Notes under the pieces: model-generated
Database searches by the model: none
The model's input: only the letters and a program-made list of their open reading frames with translations
What the model was told of the DNA's origin: nothing
DNA from: Oscillospiraceae bacterium
GTDB taxonomy: Bacteria; Bacillota; Clostridia; UBA1381
Assembly: GCA_015068545.1 (NCBI GenBank)
Contig: SVKH01000002.1
Span: forward strand, 1-53,479
Direction: 5' to 3'
Length of the DNA: 53,479 nt
Position numbers and translations under genes: made by a program
Shown: positions 18,749-29,000 of the stretch, piece by piece
Layout of the letters: each line of letters opens with the position of its first letter
Numbering within the stretch: the stretch's first letter is position 1

Positions 18749-21400
18749 TTATTCAAAGAATTTATTGTTGCTCTTATAGATCATGTAGTCTATCTGCATC
18801 ATTCCCGAACCATCATCGTAAAGGTGGAACCATACGTCATCGCCCTTTTGAATGTTCATAACAGGATACTTAAGTACCGGTCTTATGTACCATGCAACGT
18901 TTGTTCCAACGGCAGTGCTGTCACGCGCCTTCTGAATCTTACCTTTGCCCAGATACTCGTAAATTCTCATTGCATAGTAGCCAGCAGTTGAGTCGTTTTT
19001 GTACAAATAAACGTCTGTTGGAATACCGTCTGCCATGAACTGGATAACATCGTTATTTCGTTCAATTATGCTGCTTGCACGATAGAAACCTCTATTTGCT
19101 CCTGTTCTGTATGTGTCAACATCCCATGTAGAGCAATCTCCGCTGTAATCACTTACACTGCTAATCTTAATTTTGTACTTTCCTAGGCTCTTTTCGCCAT
19201 ATTTTACCATACAGTTTTTCTTTAAACCGTATTGATCGACAAATGACTTTTCTACATTGAATGTGTCTCCGCCAAGGAACTTAATGGTGTAAGTATCGTC
19301 TACTCCTGTCCATTTAACAGATTCAATGATGTCTTGTTCATTAGGATTATCACTTATTTCCTCTGATCCTCTTCCCAAAACGATGTAGTTGGCAACAGGA
19401 TTTTCTCTAAGGTCAAAGTCAGAAATTACCTTTACTCCGCTTGGTCCAGGTTGTGTCCATACAAGGTCATTTGCATAATTGATGAACTTTACCGTGAACA
19501 CTCCGTCTATCATCATAATAGCGTAAATGTCAGCTTCGTCTGCATAAAGATTTCCGATTGTGTGATATTCGCTTGGGAAAAATCCGCTGTGATGTCTTAC
19601 GTCATTACCAAAGTTTTCAATTTGCTCAATCTTGCAGATTTCGCCGTTTGAATCGAGAGTAAATTCCAAGAATCCAAGCGCATCCAAGTTTGACTGTACA
19701 GACTGCGCATATTCAAATGACAAGCTGCTGCCTCTTAACTTTTCCTTTACCGGGTAAGTTTGAACGCCTTCGCCATCTACACGGTGGATTTTGATTGATC
19801 TTTCTGATTCGTCAGCTTCACCGTAGGTTCTTACTACAAAGCCCTTGAACGGTGCATTCTCCTCCTTACCGATTTCCGGAAGAACATAACGAACTCTTTG
19901 GTTATCATCAAGGTATGCTGTTACTTCCTTGCCATAAACATCTTCATAATTACCAGGGATAAATCCTAGCTTTTGAGTGCTGAATGAGTACCAACCGTAA
20001 GGCTCACTGATTCTATACTCAGCACCACCGATTTCGACGTATTCTTCGTCCATATCCTCAAGGACGCCCTTTGCTACACGGCTTGATGCTACGATGATAA
20101 ACTTGCTTCCGCCCTCATGCCAGTAATCGAATACCATGTTTCTCTTAAGATCCTGCAGGTTGTTGCTGGCTTTTCCGTCGATATAAATTTGAAGATCAGG
20201 GGCACCTGATAGACCTTGCCAGTAGTTTTCGTATTCTGTGCCAACGGAGAATCTAAGCTCATCTTTATCTGCACGATAGATGATACCACCCTCTTTTAAA
20301 GGATAGATGTCCATACGCACAATTAATCCGTCCTGAACCACAGCCTTACAGAATGTGCCTACATAATTATAAGCTTCTGTTTGTACAACGCGATCGTTGT
20401 ATGTAATAACTACTGAGTCATCTAGCTTGTATGTACCTTCTGCATTTGTGAATGCAACGTATTTCCAGTCTGATATTGTAATTTCACTACCAACATCATT
20501 CTTGTTTGTTTCTGAAATAAAGTCGTTGATTACGCCTGAGCTTACTTCACCATCGGCGCTTTCTCCAGAGATTGTACCCTTTATTTCAATGTATTTTACA
20601 TATTCAAAGTCATTATCGTCTACATACAATACAACTCTGCCGCCAACTGTCTGAAGGTTAACCTTTTGGTCTACCATAAATTCTGCTACGGTTCCTTCAA
20701 GTCTGCCGCTAGTGATTTTTGCTGTAATTCTTCTGTTAGTTGTATCTACTTCAGATACTTCTGCTTTGTACTTTGTTACCTCAAAAGCATCCTCGATATA
20801 TGTAACGTCAGTATCAATTACAAGAGCAGGATTATTCTCGTAAAAAACATGCTTTACAGCACCGCCGTCCATCATATTAGACAACAGTCTTACTACATCT
20901 TCCCTTGTTAAATACTCGTTTGTTACACCCTTTGTCAAGCCTTGCTCGTTTGCAAGCTTGGTGTACCCGGTTGGGTATCCGCCGTAGGACAACGCAATAT
21001 CTGCATAGCCCATAGCATTACAAATCATTACCAAAGCATCAAACTTGCTAATCTGACCGTCTGGGTTGAATGTTTTTTCTTCATTAAGGCCTGTAATTCC
21101 CAACGAGTTCGCTGCTTCAATAGCTCCGCAGTATGGGTGGCTTGCAGGGACATCAGTGTATGAAACACCTTGGCCTGCACCAACAACATTATTAGTAGCT
21201 CTTACTACCAAATCTGCCATTTCACCGCGAGTAACCGGCGTATGGTCTGCTACGAAGCTTTGTGTGATTATTCCAAATCCTTCAAGACGGTGTGCCTTTT
21301 TCTGCACATCTGCAGGGATACCCGATGCAAATGCCACCGACTGAAGCAATATCATGAACAGCAGCAGTAAAGCCGCCGTCCCCTTTTGCCATAACTTCAT
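18749..21400 (-). CDS. Secreted protein with N-terminal SLH domains, remainder unknown
   Basis: Signal peptide; TRGEMADLVVRATN...YTDVPASHPYCGAIEAANSLGITG..FNPDGQISKFDALVMICNAMGY. Confidence 0.75.
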   Translation of the reverse strand: MKLWQKGTAALLLLFMILLQSVAFASGIPADVQKKAHRLEGFGIITQSFVADHTPVTRGEMADLVVRATNNVVGAGQGVSYTDVPASHPYCGAIEAANSLGITGLNEEKTFNPDGQISKFDALVMICNAMGYADIALSYGGYPTGYTKLANEQGLTKGVTNEYLTREDVVRLLSNMMDGGAVKHVFYENNPALVIDTDVTYIEDAFEVTKYKAEVSEVDTTNRRITAKITSGRLEGTVAEFMVDQKVNLQTVGGRVVLYVDDNDFEYVKYIEIKGTISGESADGEVSSGVINDFISETNKNDVGSEITISDWKYVAFTNAEGTYKLDDSVVITYNDRVVQTEAYNYVGTFCKAVVQDGLIVRMDIYPLKEGGIIYRADKDELRFSVGTEYENYWQGLSGAPDLQIYIDGKASNNLQDLKRNMVFDYWHEGGSKFIIVASSRVAKGVLEDMDEEYVEIGGAEYRISEPYGWYSFSTQKLGFIPGNYEDVYGKEVTAYLDDNQRVRYVLPEIGKEENAPFKGFVVRTYGEADESERSIKIHRVDGEGVQTYPVKEKLRGSSLSFEYAQSVQSNLDALGFLEFTLDSNGEICKIEQIENFGNDVRHHSGFFPSEYHTIGNLYADEADIYAIMMIDGVFTVKFINYANDLVWTQPGPSGVKVISDFDLRENPVANYIVLGRGSEEISDNPNEQDIIESVKWTGVDDTYTIKFLGGDTFNVEKSFVDQYGLKKNCMVKYGEKSLGKYKIKISSVSDYSGDCSTWDVDTYRTGANRGFYRASSIIERNNDVIQFMADGIPTDVYLYKNDSTAGYYAMRIYEYLGKGKIQKARDSTAVGTNVAWYIRPVLKYPVMNIQKGDDVWFHLYDDGSGMMQIDYMIYKSNNKFFE

Positions 21401-21419
21401 AATGTTACCTCCACGTTTC

Positions 21420-24400
21420 TTACATCATGCCCATTACGCCATACAGAACTCTCGCTGCCATAGCTCTGTTTACTTCTGCCTTTGGCGCAAATTCAGTGTC
21501 GCTTACTCCGCTGATTATACCTGCTTTATAAAGCACATTGATAGCTTCCTTCGCATATGGGCTGATAGCTTCCCTATCTGCAAACTGGTATGCATCGTAC
21601 TTTTCGCCAGGCGACATACGAGATGCCTGCATTGCACGGTAGATCATTGTGCACATATCCTCACGAGTGATTGTGCTGCCTATACCAAAGTTTTGTTCAT
21701 CAATTCCGCTTACTATTCCCTTGTCCTTAGCGGTGATAACTGCAGTTGCGTACCATGCATCGCTATGAACATCAGCAAACGGAACTTCTGTTAGCTCTGT
21801 CCTAAAGCCAAATGTTCTTATAAGTAGTGATGCAAATTCTTCACGTGTTATTGTCTTTTCCGGCTTAACTGTATTATCCGGATATCCGCTAATTATACCT
21901 TCTTTTATCAATGCCTTAATCGCCTCTGATGCCCATGGAACACTGTTTATATCTGTGAAAACAGGGGATGTTGAAGGTTGATCCGGTGTGGTTGCGGTAG
22001 GATCCTTCGGCTTTTCCGGATCTGATGGTTCTATCACGGTGTCACCCTTGATTGTAGAGTTTTCACGTCCGGCTGAGCCGCCGCCACCGCCACCGCCGCC
22101 ACCGCCGCCAATGGCGCCTGCTGTGGCAACAGTCATAGACTTAGTTGCGTTTACTGCTACTTGTGTAGTATCATTTGACATTACGTTTACAACATCCATT
22201 GTTCCGCCTGCGGTAACTTGTGTTGTACCACCTGTTTTTACAGAGAATTTAACCTCTGCCAAATCTCCTGAAATAACTGCATTGTTTGCATTTCCGCTGA
22301 TTGTTATTAAACCATTTGTATTAGTTACAGTTGCATCTTTTAGTGCGTGCAATGTAACGGCAGTAGTTCCGTTAGGAGCAATCTTGTTTTGGTCGTATGC
22401 CAAGGTAATGTTATATTGTCCTACATTGTAAGTAGGTGCAGAAGGCATGGCCAGCTTAACTGCTACTGTGGAACCTGCCTTTGTTTCAGTAATGACAGGG
22501 GCGATTGCAGCAATTTGCGGATAGTCACCTGATACTGCGTCAGCATTTGATGTAAATGTCTTTGTAATGTTAGCTCCAACTCCGCCTACGGACTTAACTC
22601 CGCTTATGTTCAAGGTGTACTGTGTGCTTGGTGCGAGAGCTTCCAATAGCTTAAGTGTTATCGCACCGTTCTCTAGTGTTACAAAAGTATTTACCGCATC
22701 ACCTGCTGCATCTTCAAGCCATACTGTTTCACTTGAAAGTGTGCTTTGGTCTACCGGTGTTGATGTAGCAATGTTAATTGCCTTTGCATTAGCTGAAATT
22801 TCTGTTGTGATAGCTGTTCCGATATCATCAGTCAATCCGGAAATATTCCAAGATTCACCCTTTACTATTCTTACATCGTCTATGTAGAATTTAGCTCCGT
22901 CTACTGAGCGTGAGTTGTTGTACTGGAACACAAGAGCCTTGATTTCGTCGTACTTAAGTGTCTTTACATATTCTTGACCCTGATGAACCGCCCTGCCTTC
23001 GTCTGCAAAGCTTAGAAGCGGAATTTCTACATATACCCACTTATTTCTTTCTGTTAGGTAATCTGACATAGGAACCATAGCTCTTATAGGGAAGTTCGCA
23101 TCCCATACGAGTGTTGTTGTTCCTTGGAATCCAACACTTAGCTTGTCAAGCTCCAATGCATCATCAGCATACATCCAGAATGTAAGCTTGGAGTTATTAT
23201 CTCTTTGGTTCTTTAGCTTCCATGATGAATGTGAGAAACCTGCATACTGATCTTCCAATACTCTGCCTGTGAAATCGAAGCATAGGGATGCATTGCCCAT
23301 TACCACGTTTTCGGTTTCAGAAGCAATATTTGAACTTCCTGTTGTTAAAACTTTGAATCCTGTTTTGATTGCGTCATCATATACGACTTGCGCAACATCT
23401 TCATTCTTAAGAACTGCAAACTTACGAAGTTTTGCCTCGATAGATTTTGCCCCTGCTGCATTAACTGCAGAAACAGACACATTCATTTCTGTGAAATATG
23501 GTACATCGCTTAGCAGATAGCTTCCATTAACTGTTGTGAACACCTCATCATTTACAGTAACAATGTATTCCTCTGCCATTTCGTTTTCGTCCCATGAAAT
23601 AGTTACATCATTGTCTGAAATTGAGTATGTAAGGTTATCCACTGGTGCTATACATGCAGCCGCTACCGTGATTGCTTCTGTATTTATAGAAGTATCCCCT
23701 GCTTTATCAGCTGCAACCATATAGTATGTGTATTCTGTGCCAAAGGTTACTGCACTATCTCTGAAGGATGTTGTATTTGGATCAAATTCCTGATACTTTT
23801 CTCCATTTCTGTACAAAACATACTTATCTATATCACCATAGGAAACAGGCTGCCATGAGATATCAACAGCAAGCTCGTCTGTGTCTGAATAGTAGTTAAG
23901 TACCTTGAATGCCCCCGGCTTTGCAATTGGTTCTACTCTTGCGCTTATTTCCTTAAGAGGAGAAGTTACGCCCGAAGAATCCACTGCTTCTACAAAGTAT
24001 TTGTAGGTTTTCCATACTTCAAAACCGTTACCGTCATTAACATCTGCAAATCTGTTAAGTGTAGTTGAGCCTACATAAACCTTTGCACCGTTTTCTTCAC
24101 GGTAGATATTGTATTTGCTAACCTTGGTTGCTGAGTGATCCCAGCCAAGGATGACCTTTGAAGGGGTAATATCACGAATTTCAAGATTTTCAACTGCCTT
24201 TACATTACAGATTTTCATGTCTGAAATGTAGATGTTTCCCGTTTCATTTGCAGGCTCTGCAATAGAACAGTCACGAAGTATACCAATATAGTTGAAGTAC
24301 TGTAGGTCTACTTCTGCCGGTTCCTGAGACGCCTTAGAATCCCATGAATAAGACCAGACTCTGTTAATTGCTCCCTCTGTTGAAAGCTTGAAGTCTGAAA

Positions 24401-25892
24401 GAGGAATTGATACTACAATAATCTTTCCCTTGTCCTCTTCACTTACATAGCTGTTCATAGGAATACCTAAGTAGTTTAGTCTGTCCTTGTTTCCGCCAAA
24501 CCATCTTTGTCCGATAGTAAAGTATGAGTTTGTAAGGTCTAGTGATGGATCGATATACATTCTGTACATTGCACTACCTGTCTCTGCAACAGCCGCAATG
24601 TTTGTACATTCCTTATTTGTCTTGGAAGGTCCGCCGCTTAGGTTTCCTGCCAGGTATCCTACTACATAGTAGTCGAATGCGTGACCGGAATATTCGGCTG
24701 CTTCTTCCTCTGTCTTAAATATATTGTTTACGTTAAGGTTAAACTTCAGGATTGACTGAGACGCCATTTCTGGTTTTAATGCATGAGAATCAAATACCTG
24801 AGTTGTCTTTGGCGCACCGTTTACGTTATCAAGCCATTCACTTCCCTGATTCCATGAATAGTTACGGACAGGGATGTCGATAACCACAGATTCCTCACCG
24901 GTTGCAGGAATTTCTTCTCCACCGATGTCTTCAGGGATTCTAACAGATGCTGTGTTACTTACTGAGCTAAGACCATATGCTGAATCAATAAGAGTTATTT
25001 TATATGTATAAATGATTTCGCCTTCTACGTCTGTGTCCTTCCAGATGAATTTTCCACCATCTAGGATAAAGTCTTCAGAAGTCAAAGTCACTGTTCTTTC
25101 ACTGCCATCGTTTCCTGATATATTGATTTTATATGATAGTCCTTCTACCGTTGGAGCTGTAAAGGAAATTGTTGCCTCGTCCTTTGTTGCTTCACAAGCA
25201 AGGTCATCAATTGCTCCTAGGTTTATAATAGCTAATTTCTGCATGAAAATTCTGCCCTCTGATGCAGGAGCTGTTTCTTCCGCAGAAACATTCATTCTTA
25301 CAAGACCCAAACCACAGAACTTGGTAAGGTCTATTGCTGTTCCTGTTCCTGTTGAGAATAGGAAGTTTTCTGCCTTTGTCATTTCTGACAAAGCCACACC
25401 GATAGTTTCTTGTGCTGATGTAGCAGGGATTCCTGCAAATTCGATGCCGTCCGCACCTCTTGTTGCAAGAGCAAAGTAAAGATTGTCAATTGCTACACCG
25501 TCTGCGGCTTCTATCGAATACGCCACAGAAGCCATATCTTCCACACTGGAAATATCTTCTACTTTTCCGTCTTCATATTCCATTAAATATACTGCGGCTT
25601 TTTCGCCTTCCAGAATATTGTCAAAGTTTAGTGTTGTAAAACCTTGCCATTCACCGTCAATTCTTTGGCGACCAAATTTTTTGGATTCCAATTGTCCCAG
25701 ACCGAAGTCACTTGACTCACCATAATTTGCGCCATACATAACCGGACTGTAATCGTCACTACTGGTTAGAGTTACTTCAAAACCGAAGTTTACCAAGTCG
25801 ATGCTGTCTATCGTTGCAGCCCACGTCGGCAGCATAGAGCAAAGCATTGATACCACTATCATTATAATGGCTGTTAATTTTGTTTTTCTCAT
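21420..25892 (-). CDS. Secreted multidomain protein: Fn3-like modules, cohesin-like domain, poly-Gly linker, three SLH domains
   Basis: Fn3-like KVILGWDHSATKVSKYNIYREENG; cohesin-like AGSTVAVKLAMPSAPTYNVGQYNITLAYDQNKI; GGGGGGGGGGG linker; SLH FTDINSVPWASEAIKALIKEGIISGYPDNTVKPEKTITREE. Confidence 0.8.
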   Translation of the reverse strand: MRKTKLTAIIMIVVSMLCSMLPTWAATIDSIDLVNFGFEVTLTSSDDYSPVMYGANYGESSDFGLGQLESKKFGRQRIDGEWQGFTTLNFDNILEGEKAAVYLMEYEDGKVEDISSVEDMASVAYSIEAADGVAIDNLYFALATRGADGIEFAGIPATSAQETIGVALSEMTKAENFLFSTGTGTAIDLTKFCGLGLVRMNVSAEETAPASEGRIFMQKLAIINLGAIDDLACEATKDEATISFTAPTVEGLSYKINISGNDGSERTVTLTSEDFILDGGKFIWKDTDVEGEIIYTYKITLIDSAYGLSSVSNTASVRIPEDIGGEEIPATGEESVVIDIPVRNYSWNQGSEWLDNVNGAPKTTQVFDSHALKPEMASQSILKFNLNVNNIFKTEEEAAEYSGHAFDYYVVGYLAGNLSGGPSKTNKECTNIAAVAETGSAMYRMYIDPSLDLTNSYFTIGQRWFGGNKDRLNYLGIPMNSYVSEEDKGKIIVVSIPLSDFKLSTEGAINRVWSYSWDSKASQEPAEVDLQYFNYIGILRDCSIAEPANETGNIYISDMKICNVKAVENLEIRDITPSKVILGWDHSATKVSKYNIYREENGAKVYVGSTTLNRFADVNDGNGFEVWKTYKYFVEAVDSSGVTSPLKEISARVEPIAKPGAFKVLNYYSDTDELAVDISWQPVSYGDIDKYVLYRNGEKYQEFDPNTTSFRDSAVTFGTEYTYYMVAADKAGDTSINTEAITVAAACIAPVDNLTYSISDNDVTISWDENEMAEEYIVTVNDEVFTTVNGSYLLSDVPYFTEMNVSVSAVNAAGAKSIEAKLRKFAVLKNEDVAQVVYDDAIKTGFKVLTTGSSNIASETENVVMGNASLCFDFTGRVLEDQYAGFSHSSWKLKNQRDNNSKLTFWMYADDALELDKLSVGFQGTTTLVWDANFPIRAMVPMSDYLTERNKWVYVEIPLLSFADEGRAVHQGQEYVKTLKYDEIKALVFQYNNSRSVDGAKFYIDDVRIVKGESWNISGLTDDIGTAITTEISANAKAINIATSTPVDQSTLSSETVWLEDAAGDAVNTFVTLENGAITLKLLEALAPSTQYTLNISGVKSVGGVGANITKTFTSNADAVSGDYPQIAAIAPVITETKAGSTVAVKLAMPSAPTYNVGQYNITLAYDQNKIAPNGTTAVTLHALKDATVTNTNGLITISGNANNAVISGDLAEVKFSVKTGGTTQVTAGGTMDVVNVMSNDTTQVAVNATKSMTVATAGAIGGGGGGGGGGGSAGRENSTIKGDTVIEPSDPEKPKDPTATTPDQPSTSPVFTDINSVPWASEAIKALIKEGIISGYPDNTVKPEKTITREEFASLLIRTFGFRTELTEVPFADVHSDAWYATAVITAKDKGIVSGIDEQNFGIGSTITREDMCTMIYRAMQASRMSPGEKYDAYQFADREAISPYAKEAINVLYKAGIISGVSDTEFAPKAEVNRAMAARVLYGVMGMM

Positions 25893-25947
25893 AATAATGG
25901 TTCTTTCCTTTCATAAGTTAAATCGAAAACATAATACCCTATTAAAA

Positions 25948-26009
25948 CTACATTCTACACGTTAGGGGGGGAACATCTCCCCTAACGTGTAAGTAATGTA
26001 GATGTTCCC
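25948..26009. terminator. Hairpin between 26029-30324 and 21420-25892 genes; loop complementary to flank
   Basis: CACGTTAGGGG/CCCCTAACGTG 11-bp stem, outer CTACATT/AATGTAG, 10-nt loop GGGAACATCT complementary to AGATGTTCCC at 26000-26009. Terminator role is inferred. Confidence 0.6.
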
Positions 26010-26028
26010 TTATGAAGTTATTCTGTTA

Positions 26029-29000
26029 TTAGCAACCTGCAACAAACTCTCTGATTATTTCCGCATTATCCACGCCGTCTGGAGTAAATGTGTTTTCTGT
26101 TGCAACAGCGCCGGAGATACTTTCGTAAATCTGTAGGCCCACTGCCAACTTACCAGCATCATTCAGATCGTAGCCGTTGTCTGCCCATGTATTTATACCT
26201 TCGTTATACAGGCAATAAATTGCATCTGCTGTCTTGCATACCTTTGTAAATGCGTGCTTAGCTGTATCCTCCAGTACTGAGTACATATCGTCAACAGAAC
26301 CTTCTGCCTTTTCTTCGCTGTAGCTCCATCCGTCAACTACCTCAATAACACCAGTGCTATTTTCTTCAATTGCAGAAACCAAATCAGCAAGGCCCACATA
26401 TCCTGTGCCTGCCATTACAGCATTTATGCTCTCCTGAATAAGAATGTAATCCCATTCATCACCTGCAACTACACCCTTGATGTCTGCAAAGTTTTCTGCA
26501 TATGATGCAACTGTTGCACCAGAAGTAGCTATTGTTCTTACTTCAACATCGATACCGTCAGCCACTGCGATTTCATCCACATATTCTGCACCTTCAAGTA
26601 CGTCATTGTCACCAATGTAAAGTACCATAAGTGGCTTTTCGCCTGCTACGATTGCATCTACAACCGGCTCAGCATCTGCCCAGAACATTACCTTAACTGT
26701 ATCTGTTGCTTCTACACCGGCAAGAGAAACTGTCTTCTCTTCGTTTACCGGAACCTGAACAAGGTTAGCGCCAAGAAGTATGCCTTCTGCATCATATCTT
26801 GCGATATAGCCTGTTGCTGCCTTGTCAGTTGTGAAGAATGCTGCACTCATTGTGCCTGCTGAAACATAACCTGTTTCAACTTTGCTTTCGCCTTCGCCCT
26901 TGTATAGCTTAGCGTAGTTTGTAGATTCGCTTTCGATTACTACAGATTCACTTACTGCTTCCAGACCATACTCTTCGTTTTGTGTTACTGCATAGTATGT
27001 GTATGTCTTTGAAGCTTCACGAGTTGTATCTGTGTATGTTCCTTCTTGTGCATCAAAGTAAACTGTTTCGTTTCCGCAAACTCTCTTTACCTTGAATATA
27101 GCATCCTTATCCATAGTTGTATCGAATGTAACTGTTACGCTGCCATCTTCGTTAACAGCTGCTTCAAGGTTTGCAGGTGCATCTACACCAACAACCTTTG
27201 CTGCCTTAATTGTTGCAGCGAATGTCTTGTTCTCGCCTGAATCGCGCTTAGCAATACCCATACCTGTGAACAAGTGTAGTTCCGGTACAAAGTTTGCCAT
27301 ATATTCTTCGTTGTCAATTCTTGATGTGATACCATCAACAACCTTTGATCTGAATTCCATAAATTCAGGATCTTCTACAAATTCTGAAAGAGGAATCTTA
27401 ACAGTTTGCTCGCCGCCTGTTGCTACATCGTAGTAGTCTGTCAGCTTAACACCTGTAACTACAGAAACATAGTGTTCGTCGTTTCCGCCCCATGATTTAT
27501 CCTCGTTTCCTTCTTTTGTGATTGGAAGGGTAATATCTTTATCAAGTGCGAATGCAGGGATTTGTGATGGATCAGGTAGTGTTGTGATTGCAAGGTATGC
27601 GTTATCTGCATCACCTGTAACGCCATCAATTGTGAATACCGCATATCCACTATCCTGAACACTCTTTATGCTCTTAACACCAAACCATACATCTGATGGA
27701 ACATTTGATTTGTCTGCCATACTTCTCATCTTGTTGTAGCTAAGACCTGAGTAACCCCAGAAACCGCCGATGTTAGGAATATCCATAAGGTCTCCGCCAT
27801 TACCGTCATTTACTACATACATTTTGGTTGCTATGCTCTTAGTTGTAGCAGCGCCACTATCGTCGATGCCTACCGGCATATCGCCGCCTGCAAAGTATGT
27901 GTGTCCGCCTGCATAGTCATTGTATACGCCAACATTACCATAGAAGTATGTTTCGTCTTCTAGATAGTTGAACCATAATTGATCCTGATCCACCCAGTTC
28001 TTCCAGTCCATATCAGCTCTTACAACTGATACAAGCTCTGCTTCCTTAACGAATGGTTCTGAACCAGCTGAGTAAATATCGTACTCGCTATTATAAGCAA
28101 CTGCCTTATATGTGTATGTCTTCTTTGGATCTATATCACTGTCTGTGCAAGCACCGCCAGGAGCATCAAGATATGTTGTTACTCCGTCAACAGTTTTTGC
28201 AATCTTGAATGATACGCCGACATCTGATGTTGTATCAAATGTAAATGAAATTGATCCGTTGCTGTTCTTTGTAGCAACAAGGTTTGTAGGATCTTGTAGA
28301 GCAACAATCTTCATTTCTGAAACTTGTGCCTGGAAGTTCTTTCCTGCCGCTCCATCACGCTTTGCGATACCCATACCTGTGAACAAATATAGCTCTGCCT
28401 TTGTATATTCAAAGTCATCTCTGGATTTCTTGTCAATTATCTGCTGGCTTGATTGGCTCTTAAGCTCTTCAAAGTCAGGATTATTTACAAGCTTATCAAG
28501 AGGTACTGCAACAGTTTGTGATCCGCCCTTTTCTACATCATAGTAGTCTGTAAGCTTTGCACCTGCTACAAGTATCATACCATGATCAAAGTTCCAGTCC
28601 TTATCTGCAAAAGCTGCTTTTGTAATAGGAAGTTGAGCATCCCATGCCCATGTAGGAAGCTGCCATTGGTCTGTAAGTGTTGTGATTGCAAGGTATGCGT
28701 TATCTGCATCGCCTGATACAGAATTGATTGTGAATACTGCGTAACCTGATTTTTCCCATTCCTTGATGTCCTTAATACCGAACCATACATCATCCGGAAC
28801 CTTTGTCATATCTGTGTAACTCTTCAGATTGTTATAGCTCATACCCTTGTAGCCCCATAGGCCGCCTACTGTTGGTACGTCTGCAAGAACACCATCTGCA
28901 TTGTACATCTGGCTAGAAATCTTGTATTCTGTTCCTGCATTGCTGTCATCCAGCTTAGCTACCATGTTACCACCGGCACATAGGTCATAGCCTTGCATCA

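Noticed and set aside
21988-22431. 147-aa plus-strand ORF with a poly-Pro run
   Set aside because: Antisense shadow of the poly-Gly codons in 21420-25892; no SD or family motif.
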